A program made the position numbers and the translations under genes. A stretch of 64,000 nucleotides of DNA from Sphingobium lignivorans (GTDB lineage Bacteria > Pseudomonadota > Alphaproteobacteria > Sphingomonadales > Sphingomonadaceae). Positions 8,910 through 17,858 of the stretch are shown here, piece after piece. The notes beneath the pieces are model-generated. The model did no database searches. It was not told the DNA's origin and worked only from the letters and a program-made list of their open reading frames with translations. Where the stretch lies: positions 3,565,001 through 3,629,000 of the forward strand of contig NZ_JACHKA010000001.1 in NCBI RefSeq assembly GCF_014203955.1, written 5' to 3'. How positions within the stretch are numbered: position 1 is the stretch's first letter; each line of letters opens with the position of its first letter.

Positions 8910-11675
8910 TCAGTCCTCGCGGCCCAGCAGCGCGCCGAGCCCGGCAAGCGCCTTGCCCGTCGCGACGATCTGCCTTGGTTGCGGCGCGCGATCCCGCCCG
9001 CCATCGCCCCGATCATGGGGGCGCGGCTTGCGCTCGCCGCCCTTGCCCTGCCGCTCGTCCGGCCGGCCGGGCTTGCGCCCCTCGCCGCGCGCATCCTTGC
9101 GATCGCCCCGGTTCTGCGGCTTGTCGCCGCGCGGATGACCGGCACGCTGGCCAGGCTGGCGGCGCCGCTCGCCTTCCGGCCGGGGACGCGCTTTCGGCCG
9201 CCCCTTGAACTGCCAGTTCGGTGCGCCTTCCGCCGCATCCGGCACCGGCCGGAACCCGGCCTGCCGCATGAGATCCAGGAAGCTCGCTTCGTTGAGGCCG
9301 ATCGACACGATGGTCGGATCGTCCGCGCCATAGGCCTTGCCCGCCGCGATCGCGTCATGCGCGCCACGCGCCAGCCGCTCGGCCATGTCGATGCGCAGCC
9401 AGGCCTCGCCCAGCTTGCGGAAGCCCGCGACGCGCGCGCCCACTTCGTCAAGTTCTTCGGACGCCGGCAGCAGGACTGCGCCCGCGGGCGGCAGCGCCAC
9501 CAGCGGCTCGCCGCGGCGCAGCGCCAGCAGGGCCATGCGCCACTGCGCCGCCGAGGGCTTCATGAGGCCGGGATGATAAAGATCGAGCACGCCGATCACC
9601 ACGCCCGCCTTGCGCAGATGCGTGCGATCCTCCTTGGCGACCTGAGCGAGCGATTCGTCGAGCGCGGTCCGCGACATGATGCCGCCATCGTCGGCAAGCT
9701 GCGCCAGCACCGCGCGCACCGGGGGCGGCAGCGCCGGATCGATCGCGCCGGCCTCCATCTTGAGCAGGGCCGGCACATGCCGCTCGAGCTGGCCGCTGAT
9801 CCACACGGAGAGGCGATCGCGCACGCCCTGCTGGATCTCCGGCGCCAGCGCGCCGAGGCCCGCATCCAGAGCGATTTCGGGCGCGAGCAGTCGCTGCCCC
9901 GACTTGAGAGTCGCGACGGGGTGCCCGTTCCAGATGATTTGTGCGTCACCTCCGGGAGGGCTGGCGAGGCTGAACGCCTTGTCGTCCACTGCCAGCAATG
10001 CCTGAGCCATCTCGTTCAAATGTGCACCCAGTCTCCGTTCGGCAGCGGCCAACAGCAACCGCTTTTCGCCTGCCCTTGCAGTCGGATCGACGGCGAAGCG
10101 GAATCCGCGCATCGTCCCGATCTTGTACCCGTCGACTGTTACATTGCCTGTATCGTCCACGTCCACTGCCAAAAACGCATTCGCATCGCCGCCGCGACGC
10201 AGCAGCGCGGACGTGCGCCGATCGACGAAACGCTGGCGCAGCGCGCCATGCAGCGCGTCGGACAGCCGATCCTCCAGGGCACGGGCACGCGCCGCCATCT
10301 CGACCGGCTGGGCAAGCCAGTCGTCCCGCTGCGCGACATAGGCCCAGGTGCGCACCGCCGCGATTCGCCCGGCCAGCGCATCGACATCGCCCTGCACATT
10401 GTCGAGCCGCGCGAGCTGCCCGGCGAACCAGTCCTGCGGGATGTAGCCATTGCCCTGGCTCAGCCAGTCCCACAGGCGATGCACCGTGCGGGCATGATGC
10501 TCGATGCCGAGCTTCTGGAAATCCGGCAGCGAACAGGCTGCCCAGAGCCGCCCCACCTGCGCCGGTCCGCGCGCACGCGCCGCCACGTCCGGCATGTCGG
10601 CCAGCGCCCGCAGCACCGCAAGATCGACCGCTTCCGGCGCGGCGCGCAGCCCCTCGCGCCGGGGGCGCTCGGTCAGGGCCTCGATCAGCGTGCCGACATG
10701 ATCCATCGGCAGATCGGCTTCCCGCCAGAAGATCTGCTCCAGGGGATCGAAGCGATGCTCCTCGATCCGCTCGACGTCCTCGGGCGAGAAGGCCGGTGGC
10801 CCATCGAGCGAACCGACATCGCCAAACGTCCCGTCGCGCTGGTGGCGCCCTGCGCGCCCGGCGATCTGCGCCATCTCCGCCACGGTCAGGCGGCGCGTGC
10901 GCTGCCCGTCGAACTTGCGCAGGGACGCGAAAGCGACATGATCGACATTGAGATTGAGACCCATGCCGATGGCGTCCGTCGCCACCAGATAATCGACTTC
11001 GCCCGCCTCGAACATCGCGACCTGCGCATTGCGGGTGGCGGGGCTGAGCGCGCCCATCACCACCGCCGCGCCGCCGCGATGGCGCCGCAGCAATTCCGCG
11101 ACGCGATAGACTTCCTCCACCGAGAAGGCGACGATGGCGGAGCGCCGGGGCAGGCGCGAGAGCTTGGCCGCGCCGGCATAACGCAGGGTCGAGAAACGCG
11201 GGCGCGAGACGATCTCGGCGCGCGGCAGCAGCGAACGGACAAGCGGCGCCATGCTCGCCGAGCCGAGCAGCATCGTCTCCTCGCGCCCGCGCGCATGCAG
11301 CATCCGGTCCGTGAAGACATGGCCGCGCTCGGGATCGGCCGCGAGCTGGATCTCATCGACGGCGACGAAGGCGAAATCCCGCATGGCGCCGAGCCCGCCG
11401 CGCACCGGCATCGCCTCCGCCGTGGCCAGCACATAACGCGCGGCCGGGGGAATGACGCGCTCCTCGCCGGTGAGCAGCGCCACCTGATCCGCGCCCTTGA
11501 TCCGCACCACGCGCTCATAAACCTCGCGCGCGAGCAGCCGGAGAGGAAAGCCCATGAGGCCGCTCGAATGACCGCACATCCGCTCGATCGCGAGATGCGT
11601 CTTGCCGGTGTTGGTCGGTCCGAGAACAGCCTTGAGGGCAGCAGAAGCAAGGCGCGACATGGTCGGCACAGACAT
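8910..11675 (-). CDS. SUV3-like superfamily 2 helicase
   Basis: 921-residue ATP-dependent helicase. Motif I is GPTNTGKT near residue 20, the DEAH-box variant is VDEIQLA (as in mitochondrial SUV3), motif III is LLGSASM and motif VI is QIAGRAGRHQRDGTFG. A SUV3-type C-terminal region follows, then a strongly basic, Arg/Pro/Gly-rich tail of about 90 residues likely to bind RNA. The bacterial homologues are presumed RNA helicases in RNA turnover, by analogy with the mitochondrial degradosome. Start ATG 11675 (MSVPTMSRLASAALK) is preferred, with ATG 11660 possible. The downstream S4 gene follows by 22 bases and suggests linked RNA functions. Confidence 0.92.
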   Translation of the reverse strand: MSVPTMSRLASAALKAVLGPTNTGKTHLAIERMCGHSSGLMGFPLRLLAREVYERVVRIKGADQVALLTGEERVIPPAARYVLATAEAMPVRGGLGAMRDFAFVAVDEIQLAADPERGHVFTDRMLHARGREETMLLGSASMAPLVRSLLPRAEIVSRPRFSTLRYAGAAKLSRLPRRSAIVAFSVEEVYRVAELLRRHRGGAAVVMGALSPATRNAQVAMFEAGEVDYLVATDAIGMGLNLNVDHVAFASLRKFDGQRTRRLTVAEMAQIAGRAGRHQRDGTFGDVGSLDGPPAFSPEDVERIEEHRFDPLEQIFWREADLPMDHVGTLIEALTERPRREGLRAAPEAVDLAVLRALADMPDVAARARGPAQVGRLWAACSLPDFQKLGIEHHARTVHRLWDWLSQGNGYIPQDWFAGQLARLDNVQGDVDALAGRIAAVRTWAYVAQRDDWLAQPVEMAARARALEDRLSDALHGALRQRFVDRRTSALLRRGGDANAFLAVDVDDTGNVTVDGYKIGTMRGFRFAVDPTARAGEKRLLLAAAERRLGAHLNEMAQALLAVDDKAFSLASPPGGDAQIIWNGHPVATLKSGQRLLAPEIALDAGLGALAPEIQQGVRDRLSVWISGQLERHVPALLKMEAGAIDPALPPPVRAVLAQLADDGGIMSRTALDESLAQVAKEDRTHLRKAGVVIGVLDLYHPGLMKPSAAQWRMALLALRRGEPLVALPPAGAVLLPASEELDEVGARVAGFRKLGEAWLRIDMAERLARGAHDAIAAGKAYGADDPTIVSIGLNEASFLDLMRQAGFRPVPDAAEGAPNWQFKGRPKARPRPEGERRRQPGQRAGHPRGDKPQNRGDRKDARGEGRKPGRPDERQGKGGERKPRPHDRGDGGRDRAPQPRQIVATGKALAGLGALLGRED

Positions 11676-11895
11676 GGCGCCGCGACGGGGGCAGAACAAG
11701 CCGTAAAGGCGGCACCGCGCAAAAATAAGCGCCGCCGCGCCGGCCGATCGATGCTGGCGCACGGCCTGCCGCAGGGCGGACTCGGCCCGTCCCCTGTTTA
11801 TTTGACTTTAACCACTTCATTTCACAAAGCTTCTGCCAAAGCCGGCAGAATCACGATCGGCTGTTTCAGGACAGCGTTCGGGGGCGACGAACCCA

Positions 11896-13452
11896 GTGTT
11901 TCAGAAAATCGAATTCAACCCGCATCAGGGTGCAAGCATCGGGACCTTGTGGCTCAACAGCCCGGCCCGGGTGCCCGCCCCGGCGCTGCCCGTCGGCTGG
12001 CAGGGCCGGATCGGCGACTGGGCCAACCGCGTCGAGCTGGTGCCGGACCTGGGCAGCAACATCGGATCGCGAGTGTGGTGGCGCGGGCTGTTCACCTGCG
12101 TCTCGCTGTGCGGCACGACCCTCATGCTTTCCCCCGGCATGCCGGCGATCCCGGGATCGGTGCCCACCGCGCTCGGTGCCAACCATCTCGACCATTTCCG
12201 CTCGCAGATGATCAGCGCATCGGCGCTGGGCGGCGACAGCGGCCTGCGCATGGGGCCGACCGATGCCGTCGCGCCGCTTGCCGAGACGCCCGAGCGCCCG
12301 CAGATCGAACTCAACGCCGCGCTCGGCACGGGTGACAGCTTCGCGCATACGCTCGCCCGCTCGGGCGTGAGCGACAAGGATGCCAGCGCCGTGCTCGCGC
12401 TCGTCGCGCAGGCGGTGGACCCCGAATCGATCGCCGCGGGCACCCGCGTCCAGATGATCCTCGGCCGCCGCCCCAATCGCAATGTCGCGCGTCCGCTCGA
12501 ACGGCTGAGCGTGCGCGCACGGCTGGAGCTGGCGCTGGAGATCCACCGCCAGGACGGCGCGCTGACGCTGCGGCGCATCCCCATCGCAGTCGACAACACG
12601 CCGCTCCGCATCCGCGGGCGCGTGGGCGGCAGCCTCTATCGCGCGGCGCGGGCCGCCGGCGCGGCGCCCTCCACCATCCAGGCCTATCTCAAGGTGCTGG
12701 CGAGCCAGGTCTCCGTGGGCAGCCTGCGCGCGGAGGACCGGTTCGACATCATCGTGGCCCATCGCCGCGCGGAGACCGGCGAGGCGGAAGTGGGCCAGCT
12801 GCTCTTCGCCGGGCTGGAGCGCGCGCGCGGCAAGGACATCAACATGCTGAAGTGGACGCAGGACGGCCGCCAGCAATGGTTCGAGGCATCGGGCGTGGGC
12901 GAACGGCGCGGCGTGCTCGCGGCGCCCGTCTCGGGCCGGATGAGCTCCAATTACGGCCAGCGCTTCCACCCCATCCTGGGCTACAAGCGCATGCATGCCG
13001 GCGTCGATTTCTCCGCCGCGCACGGTTCGCCCATCTATGCCGTGACCGATGGCCGCGTGAACTATGCCGGCTGGCATGGCGGCCATGGCAAGTATGTGCG
13101 CCTGCAGCATGCCGGCGGCATCGGCTCGGGCTATGCACATATGAGCCGCATCGCGGTCAAATCCGGCCAGAGCGTGCGGCGCGGGCAAGTGATCGGCTAT
13201 GTCGGATCGACCGGCCTCTCGACCGGGCCGCATCTCCACTATGAGCTCTATCGCAACGGCGCGACGGTGAACCCCGGCTCGATCAAGTTCACGCAGGTCG
13301 CCCAGCTCTCCGGATCGGCGCTCGCGGCCTTCAAGGCGAAGATCGCCGAACTCAAGCGCCTCCCCGCCGGCCCCGTCGCCGAACGCACCGCGCAGGCCAC
13401 CCCGGCCCCGACAGACAACCCGGCCGGCGGCGGCGTCTCGCGCACGCGCTGA
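11896..13452 (+). CDS. M23 family metallopeptidase (cell-wall endopeptidase)
   Basis: 518-residue envelope protein with a GTG start. A hydrophobic segment near residues 55-80 (WWRGLFTCVSLCGTTLML) anchors or exports it; this is followed by an OapA/LysM-like region and a C-terminal LytM/M23 domain. Zinc ligands are seen in HAGVDF near residue 366 and in HLHYEL near 446, with the internal His in SGYAHMSRI. The active motif set is complete, so it probably cleaves peptidoglycan cross-links in the periplasm. The last 15 codons and the sequence beyond them recur, diverged, at about 14194-14262 (see repeat). It is transcribed divergently from the helicase. Confidence 0.92.
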   Translation: MFQKIEFNPHQGASIGTLWLNSPARVPAPALPVGWQGRIGDWANRVELVPDLGSNIGSRVWWRGLFTCVSLCGTTLMLSPGMPAIPGSVPTALGANHLDHFRSQMISASALGGDSGLRMGPTDAVAPLAETPERPQIELNAALGTGDSFAHTLARSGVSDKDASAVLALVAQAVDPESIAAGTRVQMILGRRPNRNVARPLERLSVRARLELALEIHRQDGALTLRRIPIAVDNTPLRIRGRVGGSLYRAARAAGAAPSTIQAYLKVLASQVSVGSLRAEDRFDIIVAHRRAETGEAEVGQLLFAGLERARGKDINMLKWTQDGRQQWFEASGVGERRGVLAAPVSGRMSSNYGQRFHPILGYKRMHAGVDFSAAHGSPIYAVTDGRVNYAGWHGGHGKYVRLQHAGGIGSGYAHMSRIAVKSGQSVRRGQVIGYVGSTGLSTGPHLHYELYRNGATVNPGSIKFTQVAQLSGSALAAFKAKIAELKRLPAGPVAERTAQATPAPTDNPAGGGVSRTR

Positions 13453-13485
13453 GGGGGTGGGTTAGAGCGGCCGGCCTGAGGGGCT
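13409..13485. repeat. Imperfect direct repeat, copy 1 (3' end of M23 gene)
   Basis: Covers the last codons of the M23 peptidase gene and bases after it. The core CGGCCGGCGGCGGCGTCTCG and flanking CGACAG, GCGCTGAG and CCTGAGGG blocks recur in the same order at 14194-14262 with small deletions. The two copies bracket a minus-strand gene. Confidence 0.7.
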
Positions 13486-13502
13486 CGGCGGCATTCGGAC
13501 GC

Positions 13503-14120
13503 TTAGCGGCGTGAAAGAACGGCGATCAATTCGGCGAGCGCGCCTTTCATATTGCCCAAGGCCCAAGGCCAGTCGCGATCGTCCCTGGGCTGCAATTCCT
13601 CTGGCCCGAAGACATCCTGATAGAACTGGTCGAAAGCTGCTATTGCCCTTTCAGCCTTGATCAGCTTGACCCGTTCGCGGAAATCCAGGGTGCGCGCCTG
13701 ATTCAGCGCTTCGCGGAAGATTGCCGGAACCTCGTGAGCGCTGGCCGCCAAGTCGGACAGCGATGGGCGGAACGCGGCAGGCCAAGGATGCTCGTCAGAA
13801 TAGAGAGCGATCGAGCGCTCCGTTTTCTCGAGGAGAGCGGCGCTTTCCGTCATGAGCAACGTCTGCTCCCGCTGGTGCGCTGCCCTCTCTGCTCGATCCG
13901 TGGCCCAGATGGCGCCCGCGACCGTCGCCGCCGCACCAGCCAAGGCGCCAAAGAAGGCGAAGACGCTCTCCTCCTTAAAACCCCACTGCAGGAACCAGGC
14001 GAGCGCAGCACCCATGCCGCCGGCACTGATGCCGAGGACGACCATTTCGGTTAGGCGATCGCGCAACGAAAAAGCCTCCGTGAACTTCTGGCCAAGCGGT
14101 ATAGACTTGTACGCCTCCAT
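13503..14120 (-). CDS. Hypothetical membrane protein
   Basis: 205-residue protein I do not recognise. Two hydrophobic segments near residues 25-45 (VVLGISAGGMGAALAWFLQW) and 52-70 (SVFAFFGALAGAAATVAGAI) are followed by a predicted cytoplasmic helical region rich in charged residues (ATDRAERAAHQREQTLLMTES...). It could be a small signal-responsive or accessory membrane protein; no catalytic motif is visible. It stands alone on the minus strand between two imperfect direct repeats derived from the end of the M23 gene, which suggests it came in by a duplication or insertion event. Codon use is less GC-biased than in the peptidase. Confidence 0.7.
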   Translation of the reverse strand: MEAYKSIPLGQKFTEAFSLRDRLTEMVVLGISAGGMGAALAWFLQWGFKEESVFAFFGALAGAAATVAGAIWATDRAERAAHQREQTLLMTESAALLEKTERSIALYSDEHPWPAAFRPSLSDLAASAHEVPAIFREALNQARTLDFRERVKLIKAERAIAAFDQFYQDVFGPEELQPRDDRDWPWALGNMKGALAELIAVLSRR

Positions 14121-14193
14121 TGTCTTTAGCGTCAGTCCTTTCGAGACTGTCCGAACTACTTATACTTTTGAGGAGTGCTGGGCTGGCGCAGCT

Positions 14194-14262
14194 AACCGAC
14201 AGCCCGGCCGGCGGCGGCGTCTCGCGCGCTGAGAGGACGGGTTGGGGCCTGAGGGACTTAGG
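14194..14262. repeat. Imperfect direct repeat, copy 2
   Basis: Diverged copy of the M23 3'-end sequence (13409-13485): CCGACAG, the shared CCGGCCGGCGGCGGCGTCTC core, GCGCTGAG, GGGTT and GCCTGAGGG in the same order. The peptidase reading frame is not continued here, so this is a non-coding relic or an attachment-like scar. Confidence 0.7.
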
Positions 14263-14456
14263 GACAGAATCGATTGCGGGGACAGCACCCCAGAGCGTTG
14301 GGGCAATCCGATTGGTGCGGCTGTAAACCAAGAATATTCGGGAGGGGCTGGCCTGTCGTCCTTTCGCATCTTACAATCGGCTACCGGCAGCTCAAAGCTC
14401 TAGTCGTAATGGAACTCCCCGGCTAATTGAGGGGCCCTAAGTCGTGCTGGGGGAGC

Positions 14457-15743
14457 ATGCCTGCAGTGACAATAAATCTTCAAACTTGGGCTCGGCTTAA
14501 GCGAATTAGCCTTCAAGAACTTAGTATCGCTCTGGGAAACAGAGTCGTGAGTGTGCTCGGGCAGTGGCCCCGCACCGGAGAAGGACGTCAGATCAAAGCC
14601 GCGACTGAGCGCATAACGAGGCTTCTCGATAGCGCGCACGATCGAGATGTTTATCACGCCTTCGATAGCCTTGATCAAGCACTGAACGAGCTACGCTTAA
14701 TCCTCACGAATCCCTTTTTCCAAAGGGTATTAGCGCGAAAAATGCACGTCAGCAGACTGGGAGCACGACAATCGTTCGGAAGTCTTATAGAAGGTCACAT
14801 CACTGATTTTGATAACTTTTTGGCTGTTCATCGGCCCTCTAAAGATGAAATTTCCAAAATTCAGGCAGCTCCACCCCCTACTTTCGAAGATATCGATTTC
14901 TCTGATCGTCTTCTGAAAATAGCTCCTGAGCAGCAGATCGGCCCTCTCCAGTTTGAATTCTGTGATGGCGTACTTCGCATCAAACACGATAACGCCGAGT
15001 CAGATGATCGAGACAGGCATAATATTACTTCAGCAAATAACGCTCTCATATCTGAGGGTAATTATCTAATAGAGAATCTAATCGCATCGAACTGCGATCA
15101 ACGCTTAACTGAAACTGTACAGTCAATTCACGAGAAAGTGTCCACTGAAATCGACATTATTCATCTTGGTATCGCAAACCTCGCCTGCGGCCAGATGGTT
15201 TCTCGGTTCGAAGCAGAACTTCCTGAGGTCGTTGCGGCCCGGCTTGAAGGTTACAGCGTCGGAGTTAGTCTTTTCGTTGGTCAGTATCCCGCGTGGCACC
15301 GATTCGTCGAAAATGCCGCTGCCGCCGATTACGACCTCACGGACGTACGAAGAATATACGAGGCCGGAACTGCACTACTTCCCCATCTCAGGGAGGCCTC
15401 GACGATTGTGAATCCCGAAGTGCCGCGGTCCGTGGAGTGGGTCCTAGAGGCAATCTCGAATCCAAGGCGTTCAAGCAAACGGGCTTTGTTCGGAGCCATC
15501 AGAACCTTGGAGAACCTGCTTGCTCGCATTTTTACCGAGTTTGCAAACCTTCTGCGCTCAGCGTCAGCGGGGGCTAATTCTGGAGTTAAGCGCGGCACGA
15601 GCGTCATTGCCGCAGCTGGACTGCTTTATGCCGCAGCGAATGCTGCAGCCGATCTCTCTCCGGCAGCTGGCCGCATCGCCAAGGCAAATTGGCTAGAACA
15701 GGCCGCCAAATTGGTAAAGCGGGGCCTTGAGAACGGCGAATAG
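14457..15743 (+). CDS. Hypothetical accessory protein, AT-richer
   Basis: 428-residue protein without a recognised domain. ATG 14457 is preceded by GGGGGAGC, a good ribosome site. The sequence is largely helical, with several long amphipathic stretches (VYHAFDSLDQALNELRLILT; NYLIENLIASNCDQRLTETV) and a small hydrophobic stretch near the C-terminus (VIAAAGLLYAAANAAADLSP). There is no signal peptide. Codon third positions and overall base composition are clearly AT-richer than in host or phage genes, which points to recent transfer. It sits between the M23 locus and the left end of a transposable prophage and may be an isolated defence or accessory gene, but nothing in the sequence proves a function. 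Confidence 0.75.
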   Translation: MPAVTINLQTWARLKRISLQELSIALGNRVVSVLGQWPRTGEGRQIKAATERITRLLDSAHDRDVYHAFDSLDQALNELRLILTNPFFQRVLARKMHVSRLGARQSFGSLIEGHITDFDNFLAVHRPSKDEISKIQAAPPPTFEDIDFSDRLLKIAPEQQIGPLQFEFCDGVLRIKHDNAESDDRDRHNITSANNALISEGNYLIENLIASNCDQRLTETVQSIHEKVSTEIDIIHLGIANLACGQMVSRFEAELPEVVAARLEGYSVGVSLFVGQYPAWHRFVENAAAADYDLTDVRRIYEAGTALLPHLREASTIVNPEVPRSVEWVLEAISNPRRSSKRALFGAIRTLENLLARIFTEFANLLRSASAGANSGVKRGTSVIAAAGLLYAAANAAADLSPAAGRIAKANWLEQAAKLVKRGLENGE

Positions 15744-16587
15744 TTGTGCGTGTCGCTCGGCGTCCACAACTGTCCTTGTCCGCAGTCGGCTTTGCGATCC
15801 GGTGCGACCCATCCCTTCCCGGTCCAGCGATTAGGGCCAGCCTCGTCGCGCCCCTTGTTCGCGCGCGTCATGCTCCAGCTCAGTAGCCCACACGCCTCAG
15901 TCACGATCCAAACCCGCCTGTTAGATGACAAGAGGGTCGGGAGTGCGGGATTGTCCGGGATTTTGCGGGGACGCGCGGGATCGGGGCCGGAAAAATCGGG
16001 GATTTCTGCCGTTTCCACGGGCGCTGCCGGGATGAGCGTGCGGCGTGGTGACCGCCTAGAGTCATGGTGAATTTAGGCGATCGTTGGACAGGACAGGCCG
16101 GAGTGGCGCCGGTTCGGGAGGAAAGGCCCCAAAAGGCCTCTCAAACGCGCAAAATGGGGCTTTCAGGGGGCGCAAAGAGCGGCGTGGCAGCCTCAACCCA
16201 GTCAAAGAACCGGGGCAGAACCGGGGCTTCTGGTGTCCCAGTTCGCGGATAACCTGCAAGGCCGCAGAAAAGGGCCGATTCCTGCGTCGAGCCGGCACGG
16301 GATGGACCGGTCGAAGTGGGACAGCTTTTTCCGTTCTGCTGACCTACGTAATTATACTTATAGACCGGCCCGTGCGGTTGCGACGACACCCCTGGGCGGG
16401 AGTGGGCGGAAGCTGGCTTCCTGGTGGGGGGGGAAGCCTTGGGGTGGAGTTGGGGGCACTGCCGGATATAGCAACAAGGGCCCTTGGTGCTCGCACTAAG
16501 GTCCAGAGGAGGCGAGCATTGCTATCCGCCGCTGGATAACAGCGAAAACCCGACCAGCCGCCCGGCCTGGACGGCTCCTGCCTTGTC
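15744..16587. other. Gene-poor junction region left of the prophage
   Basis: About 840 bp without a gene I can support; the ORFs here read as Arg/Ser/Gly-rich non-coding frames. Noticeable elements are G-rich runs near 15950-16000, a short tandem repeat of ACCGGGGC near 16210-16230, and an AT-rich patch with a possible promoter (TAATTATACTTATAG) near 16350-16365. The left prophage end is expected in this stretch or just inside it, because the next genes belong to the phage. I found no tRNA. Confidence 0.4.
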
Positions 16588-16965
16588 TCAAGGCGCCTTC
16601 GTCTCACCTGTGCGCTGTGCCCGGTCGAGGGCGTCGAGTTCGTCCAACGTCATCACAGGCAATGTCACCATGCGGTGAGCGCCGTCATAGATGGCGCTGG
16701 CGGTGTTGGGCTTACCGATTCGGCGCAGCCAGGCCATGATATCCCGCTCCGCCTCCGCATAGCCGCGTCGTTCCGCCCGCGCCTCCGCTTCCTCAAGCGA
16801 TTCGTCGGCCGGTACATCCTCGATCGAGAGGATACCGCGCTCGCGGGGATAGTCCCTGCCCTGCAGCGCCTGCCGAAAGATATAGTCGACCGAAACGGAT
16901 ACCGCCGTGGTCCAGCCTTTCACGATTGCCGGGTCATAGATGATCAACGCGCGCTTCGTCTTCAT
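16588..16965 (-). CDS. Hypothetical phage protein, left of repressor
   Basis: 125-residue soluble, acidic protein I do not recognise. It begins MKTKRALIIYDPAIVKGWTT and has a helical middle part (ESLEEAEARAERRGYAEAERDIMAWLRR). No signal peptide or membrane segment. ATG 16965 is chosen because residues encoded upstream of it are unlike a protein N-terminus. It is co-oriented with the phage repressor, so it could be expressed in the lysogen; that position often holds cargo or superinfection-control genes, but there is no direct evidence of function. Confidence 0.6.
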   Translation of the reverse strand: MKTKRALIIYDPAIVKGWTTAVSVSVDYIFRQALQGRDYPRERGILSIEDVPADESLEEAEARAERRGYAEAERDIMAWLRRIGKPNTASAIYDGAHRMVTLPVMTLDELDALDRAQRTGETKAP

Positions 16966-17006
16966 GAGAACATCATGCGAACAGATGGGCGAGCCGTCAA
17001 CGCCGG

Positions 17007-17093
17007 TCAGATGGGAAGATGTCCCAAAATCTGCTGGACAAAGCCCCATGCAACAAGAGCGAGTAGGACGGCAAACTCGACCTTGAGCAGCAT
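17007..17093 (-). CDS. Tiny hydrophobic ORF after the repressor
   Basis: A 28-codon ORF whose ATG lies 2 bases after the repressor stop. The predicted peptide MLLKVEFAVLLALVAWGFVQ plus a short tail (QILGHLPI) is a single membrane-spanning helix. The tight spacing suggests translational coupling to the repressor and hence expression in the lysogen. It could be a small membrane protein of the superinfection-exclusion kind, or chance. Too short for family assignment. Confidence 0.4.
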   Translation of the reverse strand: MLLKVEFAVLLALVAWGFVQQILGHLPI

Positions 17094-17095
17094 GC

Positions 17096-17773
17096 TCAGA
17101 CCTTCTTTACGATCGCGACGACACGGCCGAAAACGTGCAGCTCATCGTCAACGGCCACATCGGGCGGCACTGATGGATTGTCCGACAGAATTTTGACGCT
17201 TCCGTCGGGCATGGGGCGCAGCCGCTTTATCATGCCGACCTGGCCGAAAGCGATCGCCCAGTAGAGATCGCCATAATCGACCCTCTGCTCCGTGCGATCG
17301 ATCAGAATGATGTCTCCATCACTGATCGTCGGCTCCATCGAATTGCCCCGACCCTTTGCCCAGCAAAGCTGATCGGGCGGGCTCGTGGTGATCTGCCGGA
17401 GCCAGGCGCGCGAGAAGGATCGCACCTGAATTTCGGGATGCTCGTCCATGAATGCGCCGCCAAGGCCGAAGCGCAGATCAATCTCCGCAACCTCGACCAG
17501 CTCCGGGCGACCGTCCTCTGCCGGCCGATAGGTCCCGGCGACCTTCGGCACCGCAACGCTCGCCTCCTGCTCGGTCCACCCCGGATAAGTGGGGAAGCGG
17601 GCCCGCAGTTTCTCCAGCGTTGGCTGGCTTAGCCGGGTCGTCGCTGTTCCATTGTAGGGGCGATTGATGGTGGTCACCGCCACGCCGGCTGCACGAGCGA
17701 GCGCGGCCGGCGTAAGCCCTGCGAACTCCGCGAGCGCGCGCACCAGCTGCCGATCCTGTTCAAGCCCGTCCAT
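17096..17773 (-). CDS. Phage repressor, HTH plus S24 peptidase-like domain
   Basis: 225-residue lysogeny repressor. The N-terminal HTH spans residues 5-60 (FAGLTPAALARAAGVAVTTI). The C-terminal S24/LexA-like domain has the catalytic Ser in GNSMEPTISDGDIILID and the general-base Lys in GMIKRL, so it could self-cleave during an SOS-type response. It is the analogue of Mu c but of the LexA/C2 type. It is transcribed away from the Ner-like gene; the 85-bp gap holds three copies of TTAGC-N6-GCTA, likely its operators. Confidence 0.93.
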   Translation of the reverse strand: MDGLEQDRQLVRALAEFAGLTPAALARAAGVAVTTINRPYNGTATTRLSQPTLEKLRARFPTYPGWTEQEASVAVPKVAGTYRPAEDGRPELVEVAEIDLRFGLGGAFMDEHPEIQVRSFSRAWLRQITTSPPDQLCWAKGRGNSMEPTISDGDIILIDRTEQRVDYGDLYWAIAFGQVGMIKRLRPMPDGSVKILSDNPSVPPDVAVDDELHVFGRVVAIVKKV

Positions 17774-17782
17774 GCGAAGCCG

Positions 17783-17846
17783 TTAGCAGATACGCTAATG
17801 CCCCGTGATTAGCATCATTGCTATTGCAGATTAGCAATGATGCTAT
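17783..17846. promoter_or_regulatory. Divergent early control region with three operator repeats
   Basis: Three dyads of the form TTAGC-N6-GCTA(A/T) lie at 17783-17798, 17809-17824 and 17831-17846, spaced 26 and 22 bp start to start. The second and third spacers are complementary to each other (ATCATT and AATGAT), so these two sites are inverted copies. They sit between the repressor and Ner-like genes and are the obvious binding sites for one or both. Early and repressor promoters must overlap here. Confidence 0.85.
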
Positions 17847-17858
17847 TATCCATGCCTC

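Noticed and set aside
8979..12335. 1,118-codon plus-strand ORF
   Set aside because: Antisense to the helicase, with Arg/His/Gln-rich composition and no motif; the opposite strand has a full helicase motif set.
15744..16587. Possible tRNA or integrase attachment site at the left junction
   Set aside because: No cloverleaf could be formed, and a DDE-transposase phage does not need a tRNA attachment site.
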